Counted from the first letter of the stretch, positions 14,530 through 22,922 are shown. The stretch is DNA of 37,532 nt from Planctomycetota bacterium (GCA_018970165.1 JAGWWZ010000028.1:1-37532), one strand, 5' to 3'. Notes: generated from the letters alone by a model not told the origin. Numbers and translations: made by a program.

Positions 14530-16379
14530 CGCGAACCTCCCTTGCTTGGCAGTTCGATGGGCTTAGACCGAGGCTCGGTATGAAACGCTAGGCCTGCTGT
14601 AAGCCAGCCTTCGCGTGCTTGAAGATGCTCGAGCGAGACGTATTGTTGCCACAACGACGGTCGAAATCGAGGAATTGGAGAAACGGACTCCGGCAGGAAA
14701 CGAGCAAGCAGTCCGATCCAGGCTTGCCGCTGGGAGCTGGTCAGGTTTCCAGCAAGTTCGATCTCATCTCGCACGATTTCAATCCCTGTTGATGACACAT
14801 TCAATCGATACCGAACCGTCGCGGTGCAGGGAGCGCCTATCGGAGACCCATCATCCAATTTGCCGTCCGCGAATCGCAATACGAACTCAGCGGTATGGTC
14901 CCCGAAATGAAACGCAGATGCTGTGGTGGAATCCAACGTGACCGAGGAGGGGATATGAGCGACGGTCGGAAGCTCCCATGGCTCATCGGTCAATTTGAGT
15001 TGAACTTGCCATACTCCGCGAATGGTTGCCTCGTCCAGGGTCTTCCCTCGCAAGCTTTCCAGAATATTCCTGATAGCCGACTCATGCACCATAGCGATCC
15101 AATCGAGTTTGCGCTCCAAATCGGGCTGCAAACTCGGCGGCCGTGTAAGCGATCCCAATTGCTCGGGAAGGGCGTAGAGCGATCGACTCTGCAGATAGAT
15201 TGGATCTGAGGAAAGCCATACGTGTGGCGCGAAGTCTAGCGACTCTAAACGGGACCAAACATTGTTATTGAGTATCGCGTTTACCTTGTTAGCTAGTTTG
15301 AATCCCTCCTCGGAAGCTTTCTCGCTTGATTGCTTTTCGATTTGCGACGAGAGATTGGCGTCCTGCTCAGCTAGCTTGTCCTTTGCGATTCGAGACAGCA
15401 ACCTTCGCAAAATATGTGACTTGTTCAGCAGACCTTCAAGACGAACGGACTGAAGTTGCGATGCCAAACGCACGTCGACTTGAGGTTCGCCTCGTTCCAC
15501 GCTTCTTTCCGTCAATTGCAACGGTTGGGTGGCTGAGCCGGTGGCATGGATATTCGCTTCGATGCTCGCCGAGGAACGCGTGACCTTCGCGTTGATATCG
15601 CCGTACCCAGTGACATCAACCAGGAGTGGAATCCAATGCGGGTTTTCTGGAAATCGAGTACTTACTTCGAACAGGAGGGAGCCATCTGCGGTCACGCGTG
15701 TTCGATCGCTGCAAGTTTCCGAATGCACTGGAATGTGGAACGGAATCCGGCTTTCTCGCTCCGCAACGTTTTTCTTGAGACGGAATAGAACATTCGGATG
15801 GGAAACAGTTCTCTGGATAGCGGTCAGTATCTGCGGAGACAGATTTGCGTGGTGGAGATGCTCAAAGGATCTTCGAATCTCTTCTTGATCTGGCAATGCT
15901 CCGGCGCTGATATGATTTCGCTGCGTTAGTACCGTGAAACGGTCGAGTGTTTCGCGAACTTCCGCGACCGACGATTCTGTTCCCGCCGACATGCGGCGGA
16001 ATGCCTCGACCTGTTTCCTCAGTTCATCGACAAGAGTCTGGTCCGAACCGGGAACGATCCTGTGAAGTCGCTTTTCGTAAGCGGTCAAGAGTCTCGCATC
16101 GGGGCTAGGTGCATCCAGATGCTCAATCAACTCGGGAAGTTTTAGATCCAGTGCAAGGACATAACCGATCGCTGTCCGAGACAAGCGATCGAGGGTTGAC
16201 TGGCACATTGCACGAGTCTGAACTCTTTGCTGCTCGAGTTGCTCGGTTTTCGTCGATTGTAGCTGGGCCCGAGCCTGCTGCAGCAGAGAGTCCAAGCTAG
16301 CCTGGAAACCGAACGATGCCTCATGATTAACACACCACGAGATCGCGATGAAAAAAACTAGCCGAAATGGATGGTGCAT
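14526..16379 (-). CDS. Exported protein of unknown function, first gene of hydrolase operon
   Basis: I do not recognise this protein. From the ATG at 16379 it has 617 residues. A signal peptide opens it (HHPFRLVFFIAISWCV, cleavage probably after SFGFQA). A helical, glutamine- and glutamate-rich region follows (about 28-190), then beta-rich stretches (TADGSLLFEVSTRFP, DVTGYGDINAKVTRSSASIE), a charged coiled segment (AKDKLAEQDANLSSQIEKQS), and another beta-rich C-terminal half (FHFGDHTAEFVLRFADGK). No catalytic motif or cysteine pattern is visible. A longer frame reaches 16508, but the extra 43 residues lack family character, precede the signal peptide, and cross a TATACT box, so I reject them. 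The stop overlaps the next ATG by 4 bp. Its place suggests a binding or structural role for the three hydrolases; that is inference only. Confidence 0.7.
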   Translation of the reverse strand: MHHPFRLVFFIAISWCVNHEASFGFQASLDSLLQQARAQLQSTKTEQLEQQRVQTRAMCQSTLDRLSRTAIGYVLALDLKLPELIEHLDAPSPDARLLTAYEKRLHRIVPGSDQTLVDELRKQVEAFRRMSAGTESSVAEVRETLDRFTVLTQRNHISAGALPDQEEIRRSFEHLHHANLSPQILTAIQRTVSHPNVLFRLKKNVAERESRIPFHIPVHSETCSDRTRVTADGSLLFEVSTRFPENPHWIPLLVDVTGYGDINAKVTRSSASIEANIHATGSATQPLQLTERSVERGEPQVDVRLASQLQSVRLEGLLNKSHILRRLLSRIAKDKLAEQDANLSSQIEKQSSEKASEEGFKLANKVNAILNNNVWSRLESLDFAPHVWLSSDPIYLQSRSLYALPEQLGSLTRPPSLQPDLERKLDWIAMVHESAIRNILESLRGKTLDEATIRGVWQVQLKLTDEPWELPTVAHIPSSVTLDSTTASAFHFGDHTAEFVLRFADGKLDDGSPIGAPCTATVRYRLNVSSTGIEIVRDEIELAGNLTSSQRQAWIGLLARFLPESVSPIPRFRPSLWQQYVSLEHLQAREGWLTAGLAFHTEPRSKPIELPSKGGSR

Positions 16380-16590
16380 AGCCGATGATCCAGAAGCTGA
16401 AACACGAAGCGCAATTTCCAATGAGCAACGACCAATCCAAAACGAAAGTATACCCGATAATTGATTTTCTAGGGTGCTGTACTTCGCCTCCTGCTTGCGG
16501 CAAATCACTACTCCTTCGATTTCTTTTTCGATACCCGGCGATTATTTGAGGAAAGCCGCACAGGTCGCACTGCACAACGGAACCGGTAGA
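16380..16590 (-). other. Leader/promoter region of the four-gene operon
   Basis: This 211-bp gap separates the RCK_C protein gene from the operon. On the minus strand it contains the TATACT box described separately. Nothing else is recognised, and no RNA gene or repeat is seen. Confidence 0.5.
16447..16452 (-). promoter_or_regulatory. Putative -10 box TATACT ahead of the four-gene operon
   Basis: On the minus strand the context TCGGGTATACTTTCG lies about 68 bases ahead of the chosen ATG at 16379. The same 15 bases occur ahead of the dehydrogenase gene at 20806-20820. No good -35 box is visible. Its position downstream of 16508 supports the shorter gene start. Confidence 0.4.
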
Positions 16591-17277
16591 TCACGATTTC
16601 GGTGCTTCTTGCATGACGAGCTTGGTACGGTCCTCCTGACCGTAGATCACCAGGACGTCCCCGACTTCGATCACGTCCGACGGGCCGGGGATGCCGGGAA
16701 GAAGGACATCATTGCGGCGAATTGCCAAAATGACGACTCCGGAATCCCACGGGCGCGAATGCCGCAGCATCTTGCCGACAAGTGGATTTCCATCTTCCAC
16801 GAGATACTCAGAAACAACATAGCCATGATCGACACGAAGAAGCAGTTCGTAGTCGAGGGCTCTGACCAATCCCGCACGCGACAACGAGTAAGCGATAATT
16901 CGATCGAGCGCCTTGCGAAACCAGCGCAACCTGCCGATGTAGCTGATCACGAGTGCAATCGCTACGGCTGCGAGAATGATCATCAAGGATTCGAAGACGT
17001 TGTTCCCCTGAACGAATGTGGCAACCATGGTGGCCAATGCGGAAGTCAAGCCGATATTCCCAACAAGGATCAGATCGCGAATAATTCGACGCCGCACCGG
17101 ATGATTCACCACCAACTCGGCCTCGCGTGTCGTAAAGCCTACGCCGAAGAAAGCGGAATAGCTCTGGAAGCTTGCGGTGTCGAAGCTCAGTCCTGTCATC
17201 ATCAAAGCGATCGTCGCAACCTTGATCGCGAGGAACGAGAACAGAGCGATAAAAATCAGGGTGATGATGGCGGTCAT
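16591..17277 (-). CDS. Membrane protein with C-terminal RCK_C (TrkA-C) domain
   Basis: A 228-residue protein from the ATG at 17277. One N-terminal helix (TAIITLIFIALFSFLAIKVA) is followed by a conserved cytoplasmic stretch (GVGFTTREAELVVNHPVRR). Two more helices come next (about 78-122 combined, LILVGNIGLTSALATMVA and LMIILAAVAIALVISY). The C-terminal ligand-binding RCK_C domain includes VVSEYLVEDGNPLVGKML and IEVGDVLVIYGQ. RCK_C domains bind small ligands such as c-di-AMP or other nucleotides and gate cation transport. Here there is no RCK_N nucleotide-binding domain and no pore loop, so it is a sensor or transporter subunit of unknown substrate. An upstream start at 17328 adds 17 unlikely residues. 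It does not obviously belong to the operon downstream. Confidence 0.8.
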   Translation of the reverse strand: MTAIITLIFIALFSFLAIKVATIALMMTGLSFDTASFQSYSAFFGVGFTTREAELVVNHPVRRRIIRDLILVGNIGLTSALATMVATFVQGNNVFESLMIILAAVAIALVISYIGRLRWFRKALDRIIAYSLSRAGLVRALDYELLLRVDHGYVVSEYLVEDGNPLVGKMLRHSRPWDSGVVILAIRRNDVLLPGIPGPSDVIEVGDVLVIYGQEDRTKLVMQEAPKS

Positions 17278-17417
17278 GGACAGGGGGCTCCGTTCGTGCG
17301 GACATAGGTATCTGCTGATACCTAACATAACGACAACCCACCGTCAAAATGATCGTGGGGCTAGAGTATCGCCGCTGGGACGTTGAGATTGTCTGTTTCC
17401 AAACCTGGAACCTAGCT

Positions 17418-19844
17418 CTATGGTTTTCCATCCGGGACAGAGACGGTCAGTTTACCCCAGTAGATTCCCTTGGGATCCCCTCGCTGAGTCAGTGACTCCT
17501 CCATCGCGAGAATCGTCCGTGGTATCAGACTGCTGACCAACTCGCGATCCCCGAATCGGACCGTGATGGGTTGGTTCATATCGACCAGATCGTCCCTGAG
17601 CAGGATGTTAACTGAGGGTTGGTCCGATTGCTCGATCTCGATGGTTTGACCATCGACTTTTGCGGTTACCAGTGCACGGTCCCGTACTTCCTTGGGGTCG
17701 ATGCTCAGCCAGTAGAACCGAGGCTCGACCACATCATCCTGTTTCCAGACGATCTTTTTAGGGAAACGATTGCGTGAGTACTGATGCATCCACGCGATCG
17801 CTTCTGCGTCCTGGCGATCCATCCAGTGACCTTTTCCTTCGTGTAACTTCACGAAGTGCGTATAGCCTTGCGGATCCGCTTGCTGCAAATCGGCAAGTTT
17901 GTTTTTCCAGTCCTCTGCGGTCTTGTTTCGGTTGTAGGCTCCATCGTTGGCGCCCATGTGAATGGTGAACGGCAAGTTGCGTAGTCCCAACGGTGAGGTT
18001 TCATTGGGATGGCCTGCCATCATCGATGCGGCTGCAAATCGATCTGCCATACGAGGAGCGACTTGATAAACGCCATCGCCACCCGCGGAGTAACCCATCA
18101 AGAAAACGCGGTCGGGATTTACCTCCTCGAACAAAACGAAATCTTCAATCAAGCGGTCGAAAAATGCGTCGATATGAGTTTGATGCCACAGGTCCCAAGT
18201 ATCGGTCGGAGCACGCGGCGCGACATACACTCCCTCCTCGAGTTGATAAAGTCGCTTTTGGTTTTCCCACTGGGAATCGTTCACTCGCTTGGGTGCTCCG
18301 CCACCACCATGCATCGAGATGTACAGGCTACGGCCCCCTGCCGGCTTATCTCCGAACACTTTGTAGGCAAAGGGCATCTTCAGTTCGCCGATCGCCAGTT
18401 GCCTCGCCTCGAATTCCTCCTTGCGCGCTTCGCGTTGCCGTTTCTGATAATCCTCAACGAGCAGTTTCTCAGCAGCGGTCGCTTGGTCCTTGCTCAGAGG
18501 CGTTGTCGCGAATGGTTGCTCTGAGAGTGGCTTGCGCGTTGCGAGGTCTTGAACTAAGTATTCTTTCAAGCCTGCGATCGCAGCGCTTGTATCCACGGTA
18601 CTGGGCATCTCTTCCGGAGTATCTGCTTTGGAATCGACAGAGGCTTCCCAGGAGATCAATCGTGGCTCTTTGCCAACTTGAAATGCATCCGACCAACGCT
18701 GCTGACCTACCTCGACCTCCACCGAGTAGCTTTCTCCCTCTTTGAGATACTGAAGCAAGTGATCGTTGGCATCGAATCTCTCGTCCTTGGTGATTCCCTC
18801 CAGCAGAACCGCTCCGGTCGCATCCTTGACGACGACCTTTGCTTGAGTTCGCGATCGCGATTTCGGATCAACGACTCGAAAGGAGATCATTTGTGTTCCC
18901 TCGGGGGGCTTGAATCCCAACTGCGTGTATCTGTCGGTGACATTGACGGCTCGGATGTAGTCGATCGACCGATCCCAGACGAGCGGAAAACGAAGCGGGG
19001 TCTTTTGAAAGCTGACTGCATAAATAGCATGTTTGGGATCATCGCGTTTAGCGGTAGATGCGCGGCCGATGAACCACGCCTGATTCAACTGGTCGCCGCT
19101 CGGTTCCGCTGCTCCGGTAAAATGCCAGCCGTTGTCCCAAACCTCAATCCAGGAGTGATTGCCGCTGTTATCCGACCAGAGCGGGGTACCGACAAAGCGG
19201 GCGGGAATACCCTGAGCGCGGCATGCATCGATCAACAGGACCGACAATCCAGTACAGGACGCCAAACCGGATTGGATCGATTCATACGGGCTTTGGTCTG
19301 CCTTGGCACGCTTGGTGGAATACTTGACATTCACCAAGGCGAACAGTTTCTGATTGAGCATTGCGGCGGCTTGATATGGAGTGGTTGCTCCATCTACTAG
19401 GGGCGCGAATCGCTCGCGGAAGTCTTTACGCCAAGGATCTCTCCGTTCATTGATGCTCGCGTACGGCAGGATGTTGTTCAGAAATATATCCTTAGGGATA
19501 TTCTTTCCCCAAGGGACTTCATCAAGAGTCTTATGGGCAAGCTGAATTTCGGCGAGAAGAAAATCGGCCTTGAGCGATCGCAAATCTCGCAATGGCATAT
19601 TGGCCACCAAGAACTCAGCGGACTCCTGCTCTTCGGACGTGACCGACTTTAAAAGCTTTTCGAGCTCCGGTCGGTTGTCTCCAGCTTGCTCCAACGCATT
19701 CTTTACGTCCGTGCTCCAAATGCGATTCCCTTCATCGGCAATCGTCAGGGGTGCGGCCAGTATGGCGAGGTAGAAGACAGTGCAGATTCCAACAATACGA
19801 AGGAGGGATCCGCCGTTGAGAAAAACGTCGTTGCGTGTTGGCAT
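17418..19844 (-). CDS. Exported transglutaminase-like / alpha-beta hydrolase fusion protein
   Basis: An 808-residue protein with a signal peptide (LLRIVGICTVFYLAILAA). Residues about 150-260 form a transglutaminase-like domain: GLASCTGLSVLLIDACRAQG with Cys197, GNHSWIEVWDNGWHFTGA with His230. A beta-sandwich segment follows (about 310-390), then a coiled linker. The C-terminal alpha/beta hydrolase of the esterase/dienelactone type starts with SLYISMHGGGGAP (oxyanion hole, about 507-519). FLMGYSAGGDGVY carries Ser586, MGANDGAYN carries Asp634, and GKGHWMD carries His663, giving a complete triad. It probably acts on peptides or esters outside the cytoplasm, perhaps on cell-surface polymer or extracellular protein; the substrate is unknown. 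It is 89 bp upstream of the RCK_C gene and is probably a separate unit. Confidence 0.85.
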   Translation of the reverse strand: MPTRNDVFLNGGSLLRIVGICTVFYLAILAAPLTIADEGNRIWSTDVKNALEQAGDNRPELEKLLKSVTSEEQESAEFLVANMPLRDLRSLKADFLLAEIQLAHKTLDEVPWGKNIPKDIFLNNILPYASINERRDPWRKDFRERFAPLVDGATTPYQAAAMLNQKLFALVNVKYSTKRAKADQSPYESIQSGLASCTGLSVLLIDACRAQGIPARFVGTPLWSDNSGNHSWIEVWDNGWHFTGAAEPSGDQLNQAWFIGRASTAKRDDPKHAIYAVSFQKTPLRFPLVWDRSIDYIRAVNVTDRYTQLGFKPPEGTQMISFRVVDPKSRSRTQAKVVVKDATGAVLLEGITKDERFDANDHLLQYLKEGESYSVEVEVGQQRWSDAFQVGKEPRLISWEASVDSKADTPEEMPSTVDTSAAIAGLKEYLVQDLATRKPLSEQPFATTPLSKDQATAAEKLLVEDYQKRQREARKEEFEARQLAIGELKMPFAYKVFGDKPAGGRSLYISMHGGGGAPKRVNDSQWENQKRLYQLEEGVYVAPRAPTDTWDLWHQTHIDAFFDRLIEDFVLFEEVNPDRVFLMGYSAGGDGVYQVAPRMADRFAAASMMAGHPNETSPLGLRNLPFTIHMGANDGAYNRNKTAEDWKNKLADLQQADPQGYTHFVKLHEGKGHWMDRQDAEAIAWMHQYSRNRFPKKIVWKQDDVVEPRFYWLSIDPKEVRDRALVTAKVDGQTIEIEQSDQPSVNILLRDDLVDMNQPITVRFGDRELVSSLIPRTILAMEESLTQRGDPKGIYWGKLTVSVPDGKP

Positions 19845-19941
19845 AGTTGATCGATCGAGAGCCCTGAGTGGATAGCAAATCAGCGTGGAGCTTTGAGTCC
19901 TTAAGGATACAGAGAACCTGCAATAACGCCAATCAATACCG

Positions 19942-20655
19942 TTACAGCCCGACGGATCCTGCGGCTACTAACGCCTGCTTAACCTTGCGAATTTCGTCTG
20001 GATCAGGGAGCCGTTTACCGTTGGTTTGGGATACTCCTCGCAAGGATCCATGCAACTGTTTGCATCCGGTGCTACGGAGGATTTGTCTGGCATTCGACGA
20101 TGTGACACCTCCGGCGGGGAGAAACTCCATCCGATCACCGAACGCTTCCTGCCATCGTCGGAGTTGTTCGAGGGATTGAACCGCATGTTCCGCGCCGCCA
20201 CTGGTCAATATTCTGCGATACCCAAGATCGATAAGCCGAGGAATGGCATACATCGGTTCGGGGACCGTATCAAAGACGCGATGGACGACCAATTCGAACC
20301 CGGACAAGTTTGCACACTGATTTGCGACCGATTCGAAAAACGCCCAGTGAAGATCGTGTCTGGGCACACTGGCTCCTACCGCCACCCCCGCGCATCCGAC
20401 TTCGATCGCTTGCTCGATCTCCTCGAGCATCTGTCCAAGCTCCGAATCATCAAACAGAAAATTCCCTGGTCGACAACGGATCAGAGCAACGACAGGCACA
20501 TCTGCCGCTCGGCAGATGTGAACAGATTCTCGGAGCAATTCGATTGCAGGAGTCACTCCGCCAACGTCCAGTCGCTCACTAAACTCGATTCGGTCGGCTC
20601 CTGCCTCCGCTGCAACGCGCACCCCGTCCAAGCACTCTACGCAAACCTCAAGCAT
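19942..20655 (-). CDS. cutC: CutC family protein (copper homeostasis CutC)
   Basis: A TIM-barrel protein of about 237 residues matching CutC: LEVCVECLDGVRVAAEAGAD, RIEFSERLDVGGVTPAIELL, VVALIRCRPGNFLFDDSE, GCAGVAVGASV, VVHRVFDTVPEP, YRRILTSGGAEHAVQSLEQL and LPAGGVTSSNARQI. The family is annotated as copper homeostasis, although a direct role of bacterial CutC in copper handling is disputed. Length is typical. I chose the ATG at 20655 because homologues begin at the LEVCVE strand; a TTG 18 bases upstream is possible. The copper link is mildly interesting given the CcoI copper ATPase at 3.5-5.3 kb, but the genes are 15 kb apart and nothing ties them together. Confidence 0.88.
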   Translation of the reverse strand: MLEVCVECLDGVRVAAEAGADRIEFSERLDVGGVTPAIELLRESVHICRAADVPVVALIRCRPGNFLFDDSELGQMLEEIEQAIEVGCAGVAVGASVPRHDLHWAFFESVANQCANLSGFELVVHRVFDTVPEPMYAIPRLIDLGYRRILTSGGAEHAVQSLEQLRRWQEAFGDRMEFLPAGGVTSSNARQILRSTGCKQLHGSLRGVSQTNGKRLPDPDEIRKVKQALVAAGSVGL

Positions 20656-20810
20656 TGTCGCAATTTTCCCCAACGCACACTTCGGCGCATCGATTTGTTA
20701 ATACTCGTGGAATCGCTTTAGATCCTACCCTTTTTTTCGGGATTCGGAACGGTTCCATACGTCCGAGAAGCCGAATTGCCGCGGCTTATTGCTCATCAGA
20801 GTTTTCGGGT

Positions 20811-20816
20811 ATACTT
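20811..20816 (+). promoter_or_regulatory. Putative -10 box TATACT ahead of the zinc dehydrogenase
   Basis: The context TCGGGTATACTTTCG (20806-20820) is identical over 15 bases to that ahead of the four-gene operon on the other strand. The box lies 61 bases before the ATG at 20878. No convincing -35 box is visible. Confidence 0.4.
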
Positions 20817-20877
20817 TCGGGTCCGTTTGTTGTGTATTGAAACCGATCTTTGTTCCTTCCTTTTGCTTTGTCGTACT

Positions 20878-21939
20878 ATGGCTGCTCATTCTGCGTCCAC
20901 TCAACCTGCCGTCGTCAATTTTTCTTCGGCGCCGATGTCGGTCGAACTGCGTGAGGTTCCTATTCCGGAGATCGGAGACGACGATTGCTTGATGCAAGTT
21001 GCTGCGGTGGGCGTTTGCGGAAGCGATTTGCATCAATGGGCAGGTGTTCACAGTTGGCCGGTGAACTATCCGGTGACGCTTGGTCACGAATTCGCGGGCT
21101 GTATCGTTCGAACAGGTTCTCGTGTAACGCAGTTCAAGGAAGGGGACCGCGTCTGCAGCGAAACAGCGGCGATCATTGATCCTCATTCTCCAATGACTCG
21201 CATCGGCCGTTACAACCTTGATCCCAATCGCAAGGGGTTTGGGTATGGCACCGATGGTGCGATGACTCGTTTTGTAAAGGTTCCTGCGCGGTGTCTGCAT
21301 CGCGTCCCAGACAATCTTCCGCTTCGTTACGCGGCCCTGACCGAGCCGTGCTGTGTTGCGTTCAGTGCCGTAGTCACCAACGTCAATATTCTCCCGGGAG
21401 ATCGCGTTGCGGTACTTGGGCCCGGGCCGATCGGATTATTGTGCGGCGCGATGGCGAGGCTTCGAGGCGCGGAAGTCGCAGTGGTCGGGCTGCCGCAGGA
21501 CAGCATTCGCCTCGAGCTGGCAAGGAAACTCGGGTGCACTCCTTTGTTCAACGAACAGCTCAAGGATTGGGCCAACGAGCGGGATGGGTTGGGTTGTGAA
21601 GGGGTGGTCGATGCCGCGGGAGTCTCCGCAACACTTAAAACCGCCATGGATATCGTGCGGCCGGCAGGATGGATCAGCAAAGTGGGTTGGGGACGCGATC
21701 CGTTGGGTTTCTCCATCGATCCTTTAGTGCAGAAGAACGTGACGCTGCAAGGAAGTTTTTCCCATACTTGGGCAATTTGGGAACGGGTTCTCGTCCTGTT
21801 GGCCAGCCGCGCGCTCGATGTATCGGCCGTGGTGGGAGGTGCTTGGAGCATCGACCATTGGCACGATGCCTTTGAAACGATGCACTCGGGCAAGATCGCC
21901 AAGGCGGTGCTCGAGATCACTCCCGATCTGGCTAAATAG
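20878..21939 (+). CDS. Zinc-type medium-chain dehydrogenase lacking the structural zinc site
   Basis: A 353-residue MDR-superfamily dehydrogenase of the sorbitol/threonine dehydrogenase group. The catalytic zinc ligands are visible in VAAVGVCGSDLHQW (Cys), VTLGHEFAG (His-Glu) and LTEPCCVAF (Glu). The NAD(P)-binding Rossmann motif is VAVLGPGPIGLLCGAMARL. The four clustered cysteines that bind structural zinc in most relatives are missing: between GDRVCSETA and GTDGAMTRF the loop has only one cysteine (IIDPHSPMTRIGRYNL). A longer frame exists upstream (20776), but the ATG at 20878 fits the family N-terminus and sits well behind the TATACT box. It precedes mtdB by 73 bp. The substrate is unknown; a C1 link is only suggested by position. 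Confidence 0.88.
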   Translation: MAAHSASTQPAVVNFSSAPMSVELREVPIPEIGDDDCLMQVAAVGVCGSDLHQWAGVHSWPVNYPVTLGHEFAGCIVRTGSRVTQFKEGDRVCSETAAIIDPHSPMTRIGRYNLDPNRKGFGYGTDGAMTRFVKVPARCLHRVPDNLPLRYAALTEPCCVAFSAVVTNVNILPGDRVAVLGPGPIGLLCGAMARLRGAEVAVVGLPQDSIRLELARKLGCTPLFNEQLKDWANERDGLGCEGVVDAAGVSATLKTAMDIVRPAGWISKVGWGRDPLGFSIDPLVQKNVTLQGSFSHTWAIWERVLVLLASRALDVSAVVGGAWSIDHWHDAFETMHSGKIAKAVLEITPDLAK

Positions 21940-22012
21940 TCGAGGCCGGGCGATCGTATACTAAATGAGTCCCAGAAATATTCTTCACTAGATTGGTTGG
22001 CTAGCACCAACC

Positions 22013-22903
22013 GTGAGCATGAGCATGAAACGAATTTTAATCCAACTCGACACCGATCCCCAGCCCAGTGTTTTTGATGCGGTCGTTGCTATCGATGCCG
22101 GAGTCGATCAATTGCTGCAGTACGGGAATGTCAAACCCGAACAGGTGCGCGATCTAGTACATGGTGCGATGTACACGCGTGGCCCGAGAGACCTTCAGAA
22201 CACGGCGGTCTTTGTCGGTGGCTCCAACGTCGCGCATGCTGAGCAGATTTTTTCGATCGTTCAGGAAACCATGTTCGATCCGTTCCGAGTCTCGGTGATG
22301 CTCGATTGCAATGGAGCCAACAGCACGGCCGCGGCGGCTGTATTGAACGCAGGTCGGCACGTGGAACTCGACGGAGCGACGGCGCTCGTGTTGGCCGCCA
22401 CCGGCCCGGTGGGCCAGCGAGTCAGCCGCATCCTCGCCAACGAGAAATGCAAAGTCTATGTATCCTCGCGCACCCTGGACCGTTCCCAGGAATGCGTCGA
22501 TCGTTTGGTAAGCGAAGGGGTCAACGAGAGCCGTCTCATCGCCATCGCTTCGCACGACCAGGCTTGGTTTGAGAAAGCACTTCATGAAGCCGATTTGATC
22601 TTTGCGTGTGGGGCAGCCGGGATTCGGCTCTTGTCTGAGGAACAGCTCCACTCGGCTAAACGGGTCAGAGTTGCGGTCGATCTCAACGCCGTTCCACCGC
22701 TCGGAATCGATGGTCTGACCATGACCGACGCAGGTGTCGAACGGAACGGTCGCATCGATTATGGGGCCTTGGGAATCGGCAGACTTAAAATGAAAATCCA
22801 CAAGGCGGCGGTCGCCGCCCTCTTCGAATCGAACGAAAAAACAATGGATAGCCAAGAAATGATGACCGTCGGACGGGATATTTTGGCCCGGGAGGTCCGG
22901 TAA
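22013..22903 (+). CDS. mtdB: Methylene-tetrahydromethanopterin dehydrogenase, MtdB type
   Basis: This enzyme oxidises methylene-tetrahydromethanopterin (H4MPT) with NAD(P)+ to the methenyl form, a step in formaldehyde oxidation. Diagnostic segments are LIQLDTDPQPSVFDAVVAID, VDQLLQYGNVKPEQV, MYTRGPRDLQNTAVFVGGSN, FRVSVMLDCNGANSTAAAAV, the Rossmann LVLAATGPVGQRVSRILA and FACGAAGIRLLSEEQL. DYGALGIGRLKMKIHKA closes the family region. This matches what I recall of Methylorubrum MtdB. Length (about 296) is normal. The start could be GTG at 22013, ATG at 22019 or ATG at 22025 (MKRILIQ); the last fits homologues best. Many planctomycetes carry H4MPT C1 genes, often scattered, and no partner (mch, fae, fhc) is in this window. 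Confidence 0.88.
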   Translation: MSMSMKRILIQLDTDPQPSVFDAVVAIDAGVDQLLQYGNVKPEQVRDLVHGAMYTRGPRDLQNTAVFVGGSNVAHAEQIFSIVQETMFDPFRVSVMLDCNGANSTAAAAVLNAGRHVELDGATALVLAATGPVGQRVSRILANEKCKVYVSSRTLDRSQECVDRLVSEGVNESRLIAIASHDQAWFEKALHEADLIFACGAAGIRLLSEEQLHSAKRVRVAVDLNAVPPLGIDGLTMTDAGVERNGRIDYGALGIGRLKMKIHKAAVAALFESNEKTMDSQEMMTVGRDILAREVR

Positions 22904-22922
22904 CACTTCCCCAACGCGTCAT

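Noticed and set aside
9909-16379. Reading the four-gene operon as a CBASS-like or other cytosolic abortive-infection system
   Set aside because: Caspase- and patatin-like effectors suggest it, but all four products carry signal-like N-termini, and there is no nucleotide cyclase, NTPase, reverse transcriptase or sensor gene nearby.
16380-16508. Extended start of the first operon gene at 16508
   Set aside because: The extra 43 residues precede the signal peptide, cross the TATACT box and look like non-coding sequence.
20725-21300. Minus-strand frame of 191 codons opposite the zinc dehydrogenase
   Set aside because: It is antisense to a confident gene, has no family motifs, and looks like a shadow frame.
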